Made by a program: the position numbers and the translations under genes | Source: a bacterium | Lineage (GTDB): Bacteria > CLD3 > SB21 | Reading direction: 5' to 3' | DNA: 52,463 nt | NCBI GenBank assembly: GCA_016787925.1 | Contig: JAEUSK010000259.1 | Location: 1-52,463, forward strand | The notes under the pieces: model-generated | What the model was told of the DNA's origin: nothing | What the model saw: only the letters and a program-made list of their open reading frames with translations | The model's database searches: none | In this document: positions 1 through 8,728 of the stretch, in pieces | How the letters are laid out: every line of letters begins with the position of its first letter | Numbering within the stretch: the first letter of the stretch is position 1

Positions 1-91
1 TATTGCCGTCATTAGAAGCGACAAATCCTTTTTGGTACAATCGACGGCCGCATTCGACTATGTCTTCTCTAATTTGAAATTCGTCTAACAT
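1..91 (-). CDS. class II aldolase/adducin family protein (N-terminal fragment, runs off the left edge)
   Basis: Only the first 30 codons are in the window, read leftwards from an ATG at 89-91. The peptide begins MLDEFQIREDIVECGRRLYQ and continues with KGFVASNDGN. The pattern of an amphipathic helix with a G-R-x-L-Y motif followed by A-S-N-D-G-N is the standard start of class II aldolases and epimerases (L-fuculose-phosphate aldolase, L-ribulose-5-phosphate 4-epimerase). In that family the Asn and Gly of the SNDGN loop line the phosphate-binding site. The enzymes are cytoplasmic, zinc-dependent and split or epimerise sugar phosphates. I see no Shine-Dalgarno sequence before the ATG. The substrate cannot be judged from this fragment. 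Confidence 0.75.
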   Translation of the reverse strand, partial: MLDEFQIREDIVECGRRLYQKGFVASNDGN

Positions 92-508
92 GGCTATTTC
101 CGGTTAAAAAAGGCGAAAAAGTTTAATTAATATTGCCCGTAAAATCAACATAAATTAAGTACCTGCTGAGCATTCATCGAATAATTGCCACAAAGACCCC
201 GAATTCGCAAAGCTAAAATAAGAAGAAAATTTTCTTTTGTTCCAATCGTTTCGACTTTGTGTATTGGCGGCATGAATGAATCCTGACTTGTCGCTTAGAT
301 AACACAACACTGCTAAATACGCCATAATGTCACTTATTTGCAAATATTTCAGGCTTCAGTGAGCAATAGCATGACAAGTTGTCTTATGAATTATTACCAG
401 GCTTTCATAAACCTATAAATTTCAGGAACATATTTTTTTTGGCACTGCCTTTGTAATATTGGAGAGCGAAACCAGTGAAAAAATCACCAAACAAACAGGA
501 GACAACAA
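92..508. other. 417-bp intergenic region between two divergent genes
   Basis: No convincing gene lies here. The short open frames on the minus strand lack coding character and ribosome binding sites. The stretch separates the leftward aldolase gene from the rightward hsp20 pair and is AT-rich. It contains a sigma-54-like promoter near its right end and a short palindrome (gacaagttgtc, 373-383) about 57 bp upstream of that promoter, a position where an enhancer-binding protein could sit. Confidence 0.6.
440..455 (+). promoter_or_regulatory. candidate sigma-54 (-24/-12) promoter of the hsp20 pair
   Basis: The sequence TGGCACTGCCTTTGTA matches the RpoN consensus TGGCAC-N5-TTGC with correct GG-N10-G spacing. 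The only departure is GT instead of GC at -12. The expected transcript would start near 467, leaving a leader of about 40 nt before the ATG at 509, with an AGGAGA ribosome binding site in between. No CIRCE element is visible here. Confidence 0.5.
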
Positions 509-901
509 ATGGAGACCAAAACGTTTAACGAAGTCAAAACAGATCAGCGCGATGTTGTAAGACACGAAAATGGTTATTACTATGTGCAGCCGCGCTGCGA
601 TATACGCGAGAACAAGGATCATTATTATCTGCTCTTAGAAATGCCAGGCGTGAATAAGGACACTTTGAGCGTGCAAGTAAAAGACGGTCAGCTTATGATC
701 GAAGGTAAAATGAATATTCAGGAAGACGGCGAATTGATACGATCAGAAATCTACAAAAGAAATTATCGAAGAGTCTTTACGCTGGGAAAAACTGTAGATA
801 CTCAAAACATAGATGCTTCATGGAAAAACGGATTTTTGCAGATGCGTTTGACCAAAAAGGAAGAGGCGAAACCTCGTGAAATTAAAATTAACTTTAACTA
901 A
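509..901 (+). CDS. small heat-shock protein, Hsp20/alpha-crystallin family (first copy)
   Basis: This 130-residue protein is an ATP-independent holdase that would bind unfolding proteins in the cytoplasm and pass them to disaggregases such as ClpB, encoded just downstream. The alpha-crystallin domain fills most of the chain: strands with LLLEMPGVNKDTLSV near residues 42-56, an R-V-F-T-L segment and the hallmark WKNGFLQMRL near the end. The C-terminal tail ends with IKI, the I-x-I motif that drives oligomer assembly. An AGGAGA ribosome binding site precedes the ATG. The stop lies 26 bp before the second hsp20, so the two are almost certainly co-transcribed. It is shorter than the second copy, with a reduced N-terminal arm, which suggests a different oligomer or client range. 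Confidence 0.9.
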   Translation: METKTFNEVKTDQRDVVRHENGYYYVQPRCDIRENKDHYYLLLEMPGVNKDTLSVQVKDGQLMIEGKMNIQEDGELIRSEIYKRNYRRVFTLGKTVDTQNIDASWKNGFLQMRLTKKEEAKPREIKINFN

Positions 902-927
902 CACCAAAAGCAAAAGGAGGAATAACC

Positions 928-1386
928 ATGTCAATCATCAGGTATAACCCGATCAACGAGAGAGGCGTATTGACCGACCTCTTCAACGTGCAAAAAGAAA
1001 TGAGCAAAATGTTTTCTAACTTCTTCACCGACGACAATGAGAGCTTTACCGGTTTACAGAACTGGTATCCGTCTGCCGATATCACGGAAGGCAAGGACAA
1101 ATACACCGTGCATATCGAATTGCCGGGAGTGACCAAAGACGGCGTAAAGATCACGCTTCAGGAAAACGTTCTCACTGTTCAAGGAGAAAAGAAACAGGAA
1201 GCCGAAACGAAAGACGAGAATTTCCATCGCGTTGAAAGAAGTTACGGGTCATTCAGCAGATCATTTCGTCTGCCGTCGCTTGTCAAGTCCGATAAGATCG
1301 ATGCTAATTACAAAGACGGCGTTTTGACCATCGTACTGCCTAAGGCTGAGGAAGCGAAAGCGAAGCAGATAGATATCAAATTCTAA
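928..1386 (+). CDS. small heat-shock protein, Hsp20/alpha-crystallin family (second copy)
   Basis: A 152-residue Hsp20 of the common bacterial class A type. The N-terminal arm (residues 1-45) carries hydrophobic client-binding segments such as MSKMFSNFF. The alpha-crystallin domain follows, with YTVHIELPGVTKDGVKITL, then RSYGSFSRSFRLP and the conserved YKDGVLTIVLPK. The tail ends IDIKF, an I-x-I-like anchor. A strong AAGGAGG ribosome binding site lies about 7 nt before the ATG. It shares the transcript with the preceding hsp20, and a strong terminator follows the stop. Pairs of unequal Hsp20s next to clpB form a compact heat-stress module: holdases feed aggregates to ClpB for extraction. Confidence 0.92.
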   Translation: MSIIRYNPINERGVLTDLFNVQKEMSKMFSNFFTDDNESFTGLQNWYPSADITEGKDKYTVHIELPGVTKDGVKITLQENVLTVQGEKKQEAETKDENFHRVERSYGSFSRSFRLPSLVKSDKIDANYKDGVLTIVLPKAEEAKAKQIDIKF

Positions 1387-1409
1387 GCTGACTGGATATA
1401 CGAAATAAC

Positions 1410-1442
1410 AAATCCTCACAGGTCTAGCGCCTGTGAGGATTT
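1410..1442 (+). terminator. rho-independent terminator after the hsp20 pair
   Basis: A perfect 13-bp inverted repeat (aaatcctcacagg / cctgtgaggattt) encloses a 7-nt loop. It lies 24 bp after the second hsp20 stop. The arms carry terminal A and T runs, so it may work in both directions. It separates hsp20 transcription from clpB. Confidence 0.8.
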
Positions 1443-1541
1443 AACTCTTTGTAGAATAAGAACAGCGAATGAATGTCGGAAAATTTGATTGTTTTTCCTT
1501 CTGTATTTTTTTTATGTGTTAACTAAATAATCATCGGAATA

Positions 1542-1549
1542 TACTTTTG
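1542..1549 (+). promoter_or_regulatory. possible FCB-type -7 element of clpB
   Basis: TACTTTTG fits the Bacteroidetes -7 consensus TAnnTTTG and sits only 9 nt before the clpB ATG. If it is used, the transcript would have almost no leader, which fits the absence of any Shine-Dalgarno sequence before this start codon. I see no good -33 TTTG partner, so this is weak. Confidence 0.25.
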
Positions 1550-1557
1550 TAAGTAAT

Positions 1558-4191
1558 ATGAATATTGATAAACTCACTATCAAATCACAGGAAGCGCTTG
1601 CCAATGCCAGGCAATTAGCTATGGACAATCATCAGCCCCAGATTGAAACGGAACATTTATTCTTCTCTCTGTTGGAAGATCCGGAAGGGCTTGTTCGCAT
1701 TATTATTAAGAAGCTTGGAGCGCCTGTAGACGTCATGCGGGATCGAATTAGCTCTATGATCGATCATTTGCCCAAAACGGCAGGTGAATTGGATGGCCGA
1801 GTCTATTTTTCACCGCGTGTCAGCAAAATTTACAGTGAATCTGTGAAAGAAGCTGAAAAACTCAAAGATGACTTTGTGTCTGCTGAACACTTCCTTATTG
1901 CTATTTCAGAGGAAAATTCTGAGTTGGGCAAAATGCTTAAAGCATTTGGGCTTTGGCGTGAGACGATTTACCGAGCGTTGAGAGACGTACGCGGATCGCA
2001 GAGGGTCATTGATCCAAATCCGGAAGCAAAATATATGGCCCTCCAAAAATATGGAAGAAATCTTAATGACTTGGCACGGCAAAACAAATTAGATCCCGTA
2101 ATCGGGCGTGATGATGAAATTCGTCGTGTTCTGCAAGTGCTGTCACGAAGAACAAAGAACAATCCGGTTCTAATCGGTGAACCCGGCGTCGGAAAAACCG
2201 CAATTGCCGAGGGTCTTGCCCATCGCATCATTGACGGGGATGTCCCAGACAATCTCAAAACTAAGACAATAATCGCCTTAGACATCAGCTCGTTAATCGC
2301 CGGCGCAAAATTTCGAGGTGAGTTTGAAGAACGATTAAAAGCTGTATTACGGGAAGTCACTGACTCAAACGGAGAATTGATCATTTTCATAGATGAATTG
2401 CACACTTTGGTTGGAGCGGGAGCGGCGGAAGGTGCCGTGGATGCAGCAAATATGTTGAAACCAGCCTTGGCACGAGGTGAACTTCGCGCAATAGGCGCAA
2501 CAACCCTTGATGAATATCGAAAATATATCGAGAAAGACGCCGCACTGGAACGGCGTTTTCAGCCGGTTTTTGTAGAAGAGCCTTCCGTGGAAGATACTAT
2601 TTCGATTCTGCGCGGTTTAAAAGATAAGTATGAACTTCATCACGGCGTTCGCATCCAGGATAGCGCCATTGTAGCCGCTGTCATGTTATCAGACCGATAC
2701 ATAAGTGACCGGTTTATGCCTGACAAAGCGATTGATCTCATCGACGAAGCGGCTTCAAAACTGCATATTGAAATAAATTCAATGCCGGAAGAGTTGGATG
2801 AGGCTGAAAGAAAGATTAAACAACTGGAGATCGAACAACTCGCTCTTAAGAAAGAAACCGACGGCGCTTCCCTCGTCCGCAGTCAAGAAGTGGCGAAAGA
2901 AATTGCTGAACTTAAAGAACTCAAAAACACCTTACGCGCTCACTGGCAAGCCGAGAAAAAGCGAATCGACACGATTAGGAACTTAAAACGTCAAATCGAA
3001 GATACAAAGGCGCTTATTGAGAAATCGGAACGCGATGGGAATCTGAATAAGGCCGCGGAGCTAAAATATGGCACATTGACGGACCTTAATAAACAGCTAA
3101 GTCATGAACAAGGCGAACTGGTTCAAGTTCAGAAAGACCGCAAGATGCTTAAAGAAGAGGTTGGAGAAGATGACATTGCCGAAATAGTTGCAAAATGGAC
3201 TGGAATACCAATTTCACGGATGGTTGAAAGCGAACGTGAAAAGGTTTTGAAAATTGACGAACGGCTGAAACAACGCGTGATCGGTCAAGATGAAGCTATA
3301 GAGTCCGTATCGGATGCTATAAGGCGTTCGCGCGCAGGATTGGCAGACAGTAAAAGGCCGATCGGATCGTTTATATTTCTTGGCTCAACCGGTGTTGGTA
3401 AGACAGAATTAGCCAAAGCATTGGCCGAATTCTTATTCAATGATGAGAATGCACTAATTCGTATCGATATGTCTGAATATATGGAACAGCACTCTGTATC
3501 GAGATTGGTCGGTGCACCCCCGGGATATGTAGGTTATGATGAAGGCGGACAGCTTACAGAAGCAGTTCGTCGCCGTCCATATTCAGTCTTGCTTTTTGAC
3601 GAAATCGAAAAGGCCCACCCGGACGTATTTAACATTCTTCTCCAAGTTCTTGATGACGGAAGACTGACCGATAATAAAGGCCGCACCGTGAACTTCAAGA
3701 ACACGCTTATCATTATGACGTCAAATCTTGGGGCCAATTATATTATGGAAAACATCCGGGATTCGGTGAAGGCTGACCGTGATATTCAATATGGTGAAAT
3801 CAAAGAAATGGTATTTCAGATTCTTCAGAAAAAAATGCGACCGGAATTCCTTAATCGAATTGACGAAATTATTACATTCAGAGTGCTGACGGGAGAACAT
3901 TTAAAGAAAATTGTATCTATTCAGCTCGGCCATGTCGAGGATTTATTGCGTAAGAACAACCTGTTTATTGAATTCTCTGATCGTGCAAAAGCTCATCTAG
4001 CTGAAAAGGGTTTCGATCCCATGTTCGGTGCGCGTCCCTTAAAACGCCTCATTCAGCGAGATATCACCAACGCACTATCAATAAAGTTACTGGACGGATC
4101 ATTTATAAGCGGTGACCGGATTATGGTAGATTACCAGAATGGCAATTGGCAATTTGCCAAGCAGGCCGGACGGGTAAGATCAGTAGCATGA
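1558..4191 (+). CDS. clpB: ATP-dependent chaperone ClpB (Hsp100 disaggregase)
   Basis: This 877-residue AAA+ protein forms a cytoplasmic hexamer that threads aggregated proteins through its pore, working with DnaK and small heat-shock proteins. The order is standard: Clp-N repeats (about 1-145), the first AAA+ module with Walker A GEPGVGKT near 207-214 and a [10 protein letters not shown] Walker B region, a long charged coiled-coil middle domain (about 400-530) that distinguishes ClpB from ClpA/ClpC, the second AAA+ module with Walker A GSTGVGKT near 609-616 and Walker [11 protein letters not shown], then the D2-small domain with [10 protein letters not shown]. Pore loops ([21 protein letters not shown]) are intact. 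Length matches the usual 850-880. No CIRCE site and no clear ribosome binding site are seen upstream. The hsp20 pair lies immediately upstream behind its own terminator. Confidence 0.97.
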   Translation: MNIDKLTIKSQEALANARQLAMDNHQPQIETEHLFFSLLEDPEGLVRIIIKKLGAPVDVMRDRISSMIDHLPKTAGELDGRVYFSPRVSKIYSESVKEAEKLKDDFVSAEHFLIAISEENSELGKMLKAFGLWRETIYRALRDVRGSQRVIDPNPEAKYMALQKYGRNLNDLARQNKLDPVIGRDDEIRRVLQVLSRRTKNNPVLIGEPGVGKTAIAEGLAHRIIDGDVPDNLKTKTIIALDISSLIAGAKFRGEFEERLKAVLREVTDSNGELIIFIDELHTLVGAGAAEGAVDAANMLKPALARGELRAIGATTLDEYRKYIEKDAALERRFQPVFVEEPSVEDTISILRGLKDKYELHHGVRIQDSAIVAAVMLSDRYISDRFMPDKAIDLIDEAASKLHIEINSMPEELDEAERKIKQLEIEQLALKKETDGASLVRSQEVAKEIAELKELKNTLRAHWQAEKKRIDTIRNLKRQIEDTKALIEKSERDGNLNKAAELKYGTLTDLNKQLSHEQGELVQVQKDRKMLKEEVGEDDIAEIVAKWTGIPISRMVESEREKVLKIDERLKQRVIGQDEAIESVSDAIRRSRAGLADSKRPIGSFIFLGSTGVGKTELAKALAEFLFNDENALIRIDMSEYMEQHSVSRLVGAPPGYVGYDEGGQLTEAVRRRPYSVLLFDEIEKAHPDVFNILLQVLDDGRLTDNKGRTVNFKNTLIIMTSNLGANYIMENIRDSVKADRDIQYGEIKEMVFQILQKKMRPEFLNRIDEIITFRVLTGEHLKKIVSIQLGHVEDLLRKNNLFIEFSDRAKAHLAEKGFDPMFGARPLKRLIQRDITNALSIKLLDGSFISGDRIMVDYQNGNWQFAKQAGRVRSVA

Positions 4192-4227
4192 CTCCGAACT
4201 CTCACATGAAGAGTATATTTAGCATGC

Positions 4228-4971
4228 TTAGTTTAATCGAAATACCACGGGATAAGTGATCCAGACTTTGACAGCCCTGTTGCCGTTGATGGCGGGTTTA
4301 AATTTTATTTGATTGATCGCGGCCACTGCTGCGTCTCTAAAAATATCCTCACCGGCGATTACAACAATTTTCACCACGCTTCCCGTCTCATCGATCAGCG
4401 CTTTAACGACCACCTTGCCTTCCAAGCCCGCCTTCTTTGCGAGTTCAGGATAAACGATATTCGGCCGTCCCAGCGGAACGGGATTTTGTTCAACGACCAC
4501 AAAATCATCGATGCCAGGTTCGTCGTTTCCGGAAATCCCCTGAATTGCACCGCTGATATCGACTCTGATTTCACCTTCAGTATCTCCAAAACTACTGGAG
4601 GCAATATCCGTTTTTATTTCTTCCTGAGTTTGAATCGTCAATTCCGGTAATGCCTCCTCGTCCGGAACGATGATGGGCATTCCAATGGCAGGCTTGATCA
4701 CATCCGGAATTTCTATTTTTACGACCGGCACCGGCGGTGCATCCTGCAATGGCGGGGCATTTTGGAGTTCATTAATATCGGTGAATTTAACGGTGATTAT
4801 CCTATCCCCTTGCATCGCAATATTGGAAATATAATAAGAAGCAATTCCCGCGATATGAAGCGCAATGCCGATAATCAAACCAACTGTTAAGTTCTTCGGA
4901 TAGACCTTTTTAAGTACATACGAACCGTAGTTTTCTCTGTCAAATCCATCTATGACATCAATATTATTCAT
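4228..4971 (-). CDS. tonB: energy transducer TonB
   Basis: A 247-residue protein that spans the inner membrane once and carries proton-motive-force energy to outer-membrane TonB-dependent receptors. A single membrane helix lies near residues 27-47. A Pro/Val/Glu-rich periplasmic linker follows (APPLQDAPPVPVV, about 72-130), then a TonB C-terminal domain (about 165-247) with YPELAKKAGLEGKVVVKALI, AAVAAINQIKFKPA and the final WITYPVVFRL. The N-terminal region is longer than in E. coli, as is usual in FCB bacteria. Its ATG overlaps the stop of the upstream exbD by 4 bp (ATGA), so translation is coupled. It is the last gene of the operon. No terminator is evident in the 36 bp before the convergent clpB stop. 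Confidence 0.93.
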   Translation of the reverse strand: MNNIDVIDGFDRENYGSYVLKKVYPKNLTVGLIIGIALHIAGIASYYISNIAMQGDRIITVKFTDINELQNAPPLQDAPPVPVVKIEIPDVIKPAIGMPIIVPDEEALPELTIQTQEEIKTDIASSSFGDTEGEIRVDISGAIQGISGNDEPGIDDFVVVEQNPVPLGRPNIVYPELAKKAGLEGKVVVKALIDETGSVVKIVVIAGEDIFRDAAVAAINQIKFKPAINGNRAVKVWITYPVVFRLN

Positions 4972-5546
4972 GGTGACTTCTTTAGTTCCGCTAGGTCACG
5001 ATCGGTAAGCGGCGCAAAGGCAAAACGAGGAGATAATTTGCTTCCGCTTTCAGTTAACTTATTTTTTTCATTCAGTGAGATCATTGCAAGATCCAATTCA
5101 TCGACAATATTGATCATATGCTCGTATTTGGCTTTCTTGTCAATTTTTATCAGCATGATGAGTTTATATTTCTCCTTAATGGTAACGCCTTTACCGTCCT
5201 GAATATTCTTCTCACTTCGTTCAACAAATATTTGGCGTAAATTGTTTAAGTCCGTCTTTTGAGGCGCATTATTTCCTATATTCCAATAAATCGTATTATC
5301 ATCCGTTACTCGAACCTGCAAAATATTTGATTCTGCAATCTTAACTTGATTGCTTTCTTTATCGTCTTCCGGAATGCTGATTTCCATCGTTTGTGGCAAC
5401 CGAAAGGCCGTCGTTAACATAAAGAAAGTCAAGAGAAGAAAAGCTACATCCACCATCGGCGTCATATCAAGACGAACGCCGAGCCGCCGTTTTCTTTTTT
5501 TCCTTTTACCGTGCGGCCTTGGCTGTGCTGCCCCTATTTCAGACAT
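4968..5546 (-). CDS. exbD: biopolymer transporter ExbD (second copy)
   Basis: A 192-residue ExbD/TolR family protein and part of the stator that feeds proton flow to TonB. After a very basic cytoplasmic N-terminus (HGKRKKRKRRLG) comes the single membrane helix with DMTPMVDVAFLLLTFFML. The Asp of MVDVAF is the family's proton-carrying residue. A periplasmic domain of about 140 residues follows. It is longer than the usual 140-160 residues and diverges after residue 70, so it probably pairs with the other ExbD as a heterodimer. It lies 21 bp after the first exbD and overlaps tonB by 4 bp. Confidence 0.92.
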   Translation of the reverse strand: MSEIGAAQPRPHGKRKKRKRRLGVRLDMTPMVDVAFLLLTFFMLTTAFRLPQTMEISIPEDDKESNQVKIAESNILQVRVTDDNTIYWNIGNNAPQKTDLNNLRQIFVERSEKNIQDGKGVTIKEKYKLIMLIKIDKKAKYEHMINIVDELDLAMISLNEKNKLTESGSKLSPRFAFAPLTDRDLAELKKSP

Positions 5547-5567
5547 AATTTGAACTCCGCCTATTTA

Positions 5568-6050
5568 TTATCTTTCCAGATTGGTGATAAAATTTACAGT
5601 CGTGATCTTGGTTTTCTGTAATATATCAATGATGTCGCTAACAACATCGTAGTCCGCGTCCTTATCTGCCTTAATGACAACACGCATTGCGCCTTGTGCG
5701 CCCCGAATTGCAAGGTTTTCCAACCTCGCTTTATTGATCAAAGAAGCTAGTTCATCTATAGTGATTTCTTTTCCTGCTTTCTGCGCATAGTCCACACCAA
5801 AAATCTTGGCGCGGACAACCTGGGCATCCACGTCCATCCATATGCGTTTTTCTTTCGTAATGGACAGCGTGATTACATTGGCCACCGGTAACTTCAATTG
5901 TGAATGAGAATCCGGTACCGTGACGGACACTTCTTCGGGCGGGCGGAAGGTCGTTGCAAGCATGAAAAAGGTTAACAACAGAAACGCAACGTCTACCATC
6001 GGGGTCATATCAAGATTAACACCAACTCGATGCTTTTTAATTTTTGCCAT
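5568..6050 (-). CDS. exbD: biopolymer transporter ExbD (first copy)
   Basis: A 160-residue ExbD with the same architecture as the next gene: a short basic N-terminus (KIKKHRVG), a membrane helix containing DMTPMVDVAFLLLTFFML with the essential Asp, and a periplasmic domain. The membrane segments of the two ExbD copies are nearly identical while their periplasmic domains differ, a sign of duplication followed by specialisation. It lies 17 bp after exbB and would form the ion channel with it. Confidence 0.93.
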   Translation of the reverse strand: MAKIKKHRVGVNLDMTPMVDVAFLLLTFFMLATTFRPPEEVSVTVPDSHSQLKLPVANVITLSITKEKRIWMDVDAQVVRAKIFGVDYAQKAGKEITIDELASLINKARLENLAIRGAQGAMRVVIKADKDADYDVVSDIIDILQKTKITTVNFITNLER

Positions 6051-6067
6051 GCTGCCTCATTAAGGAA

Positions 6068-6817
6068 TTAGTTGTCCGTATTTTTATTAGCCAATATCTC
6101 GACTACATTATAGCTCGCTTCGTCAATGAGGTACGTATACGTATCCACTTTATTAACAAAATAATTATATGCGATAATGGCAACGATGGCTGCAAAAAGG
6201 CCGCCCGCGGTATTGATCAGAGCCTCCGAAATTCCAAGTGAAAGCTGAACCGCATCGGGAGCGCCCGATTGAGCCAGTGCTTTGAACGCGCGAATCATGC
6301 CGATAGTCGTTCCAAGCAGCCCTACCATTGTGGAAATGGATGCAATGGTCGAAATCGCAATTAAATTCCTCTCCAGCAGCGGTACTTCAAGCGAAGAAGC
6401 TTCTTCAATGGAACGCTTCATTTCTGCAACACGCTTATCGATTGTCAAACCCAACTTTCCCGTACGAATAAAACTCTCAAGCCCCATTCTAATTATATTT
6501 GCGCAAGATCCTTTCTGATGGTCACATACTTCTATGGCGGATTCAACGCTGTTTTCGAGAAGGTTCTTTTGAACTTTTTTCAGAAAGAACGGCAAAGCGT
6601 CTCTGCCATTGGCTTTACGTAAGGAAAAAATGCGCTCAAATACAAACGTTATGACCATAATGGACAGGACCATGAGGACAACAACCAAGTATCCGCCTTT
6701 ATAAATGTAGTTTAATCCGAACGCATCGCCTTCTGCGCCAAATACGAATTCATAAATAATCGCCGAGATCAGAAATGCCGTTGCGATTAATACCGTCATA
6801 AAAACGGACTGTTTCAT
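6068..6817 (-). CDS. exbB: MotA/TolQ/ExbB proton channel family protein
   Basis: A 249-residue inner-membrane protein forming the pentameric channel around the ExbD pair. Membrane segments lie near residues 8-27, 44-66, 155-180 and 195-220. The conserved MotA/TolQ/ExbB core is the stretch LLERNLIAISTIASISTMVG, then LLGTTIGMIRAFKAL, then GISEALINTAGGLFAAIVAI. The extra N-terminal helix is common in FCB homologues. A clear AGGAGG ribosome binding site precedes the ATG. It is preceded by the TPR gene (72 bp gap) and followed by two exbD genes and tonB. Confidence 0.94.
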   Translation of the reverse strand: MKQSVFMTVLIATAFLISAIIYEFVFGAEGDAFGLNYIYKGGYLVVVLMVLSIMVITFVFERIFSLRKANGRDALPFFLKKVQKNLLENSVESAIEVCDHQKGSCANIIRMGLESFIRTGKLGLTIDKRVAEMKRSIEEASSLEVPLLERNLIAISTIASISTMVGLLGTTIGMIRAFKALAQSGAPDAVQLSLGISEALINTAGGLFAAIVAIIAYNYFVNKVDTYTYLIDEASYNVVEILANKNTDN

Positions 6818-6889
6818 GTAGGTTTCCTCCTTGAATATTGAAAATGTAGTCTCATAATCTCTCCGTGGTGCCTGCGCGCGTATCTCATT

Positions 6890-8602
6890 TTAATCAGCGC
6901 CAAGCTGCTTCAGTATGCGTTTTGAGTTTACGGCGAATTGCCCTTGCGGGTCTAGTTCGACATACTTTCTCAGATATGGAATCGCTGCAAAATTATTCTT
7001 CTGCCTGAGGTAACATTGCGCGAGATAATACGGCGCATATTTGTGTTTGTCGTCGAGCCGGATGACCTGTTTGAAATACGCGATGGCCTCGTCATTGTTT
7101 TTTAAACGGTAAGATATGCTTGCCAGCCCGAAATATGCCTGAGCATTAACGGGCTCAATTTCGACGACTTTCCGATACGCCGTTTTTGCGGACTCTAAAG
7201 AATCCGCATACTCTGCGACCTGCGCAAATATGAGCCAGGAAGATAAAGAAGTAGGCTTTAAATTTATTGAATTACGGATGGATGATAATGCCTTTAACGT
7301 ATCCTGCCGTGTTTTTGCCGAATAGAACTGGCACAAACCTAAATTCTGCCAAGTCCCGGCAAGGGCAGTATCAGTGGTGTTTGCAGCAATTCGTTTTTCA
7401 AACCAGCGTGCCGCCTCTGTAAAATTCCTGCTTCCGTAATACATCAATCCAACTTCCTGAAGCAATACATGGTATAACGAATCCGCAGATGCCGCTTTGC
7501 TGAAATACCTGCCTGTATTTAGCGTATCTTTAGCGGCTTTGTACGATAGGCCCAGCCGAACATAATCCATCGCATCCAAAGGATACTGTTTTTTCTCCAA
7601 TTCTTCATACACCTTAATTGTGTTTTCGTGATCCTGAACCCCAGCATACGACTCAGCCAAAACTTTCATCGCCTCTTCTCGTCCGGCCCCGCTCTCAAGC
7701 CGAACAGCCCTCTGAAGCGGTGGAATTGCGTTGGAGTAACTTCTAAGCGCATGAAAGCTTTTTCCGATGTACAAAAATCCGCGCGGATCGTCCGGCTTTA
7801 TCGCCGCGTATTTCTGCAGATAAAAAATTGCGTTACCATACTGTTGAGGATTTGATTTCCCGCCATTATAATAAATGTACCCGACATTGAGGTTGCCTTC
7901 AGCATTATTTGAATCCAGACGCACGACCTCCAAGTACTCCTTCAGCGCATCGTTATATTTACGCTCCTTAAAGTAGGCCTTGCCCAGTTTTAGGTGTACA
8001 TCAACCGAACTGCTGTTTACTGACGCTGCTTTGGAATAATAGGCAATGGCCGTTTCATTTATATTCTGTTTGGCATACACGTCCCCGAGTAATACAAGCA
8101 CTCTAAACAGCAAACTAGACGGCAGGTTTTTATACACTTCTAGCTTTGACAGTTCAATACTCGCCTCTTCAAACTGACTTAATCCAGCCAAACATTGTGC
8201 AAACCTAAAGCGAAGATCGAAATCTTTGGGTGACTCTTTCAGCAGAAATTCTGCTTCAGCCTTTGCACCTGAAAAATTTTCTTGTCTCAAGTAAATATCA
8301 AGTAACAAGCTCCGATTCAACAAAAGGTTTGGTTTTATTGAATAGGCTTTTTTGGTTGAGGCAAGAGCATCTGTAATCCGCTCGCTCTTAAAATAAGCCA
8401 AGCCAAGCCAGTAATACACGTCGGCCGACTCAGGATACTCCTTAGAGACGCTTTCCAGGAAACTCAATGCGCCTTCTATATCGCCGTTAGTCAGCCGTTC
8501 CCGCGCCGCCTGGATTTGATCATTCTGGGATGTCGCCTCTGAAGTAATTAACAGCAATAATAATAGAGTCGGATTTACAAAGTTAAACAGCATATGCCGC
8601 AT
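6890..8602 (-). CDS. exported tetratricopeptide-repeat protein
   Basis: About 570 residues. A cleavable signal peptide (hydrophobic LLLLLLITS, then ATSQ) is followed almost entirely by TPR units. Typical TPR residues recur (YYWLGLAYFK, VHLKLGKAYFKERKYNDAL, YFGLASISYRLKNNDEAIAYF), giving about a dozen repeats. TPR solenoids bind other proteins, so a periplasmic scaffold for the TonB/ExbBD machine is a reasonable inference, and linked TPR genes are frequent in such FCB clusters. I chose the ATG at 8600-8602. A TTG four codons earlier has a weak upstream GAGAAAG and could also serve. No enzymatic domain is visible. Confidence 0.85.
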   Translation of the reverse strand: MRHMLFNFVNPTLLLLLLITSEATSQNDQIQAARERLTNGDIEGALSFLESVSKEYPESADVYYWLGLAYFKSERITDALASTKKAYSIKPNLLLNRSLLLDIYLRQENFSGAKAEAEFLLKESPKDFDLRFRFAQCLAGLSQFEEASIELSKLEVYKNLPSSLLFRVLVLLGDVYAKQNINETAIAYYSKAASVNSSSVDVHLKLGKAYFKERKYNDALKEYLEVVRLDSNNAEGNLNVGYIYYNGGKSNPQQYGNAIFYLQKYAAIKPDDPRGFLYIGKSFHALRSYSNAIPPLQRAVRLESGAGREEAMKVLAESYAGVQDHENTIKVYEELEKKQYPLDAMDYVRLGLSYKAAKDTLNTGRYFSKAASADSLYHVLLQEVGLMYYGSRNFTEAARWFEKRIAANTTDTALAGTWQNLGLCQFYSAKTRQDTLKALSSIRNSINLKPTSLSSWLIFAQVAEYADSLESAKTAYRKVVEIEPVNAQAYFGLASISYRLKNNDEAIAYFKQVIRLDDKHKYAPYYLAQCYLRQKNNFAAIPYLRKYVELDPQGQFAVNSKRILKQLGAD

Positions 8603-8728
8603 TCGAACAGACAATCTTTCTCAAACCTATGGATGATTATTGTGATAACATGAGGGTTTGCATGAAACATTCTACGAATAAAAAGCCAGCAAAGTTCTAA
8701 TTTTTTTCATAAAAATACAAGCGAATTT

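Noticed and set aside
155-622. Open frames of 62 and 66 codons on the minus strand (155-343 and 422-622)
   Set aside because: No ribosome binding sites, unbalanced residue use, and the second overlaps the hsp20 gene and its promoter.
1443-1557. Possible CIRCE (HrcA) operator before clpB
   Set aside because: No TTAGCACTC-N9-GAGTGCTAA-like repeat is present.
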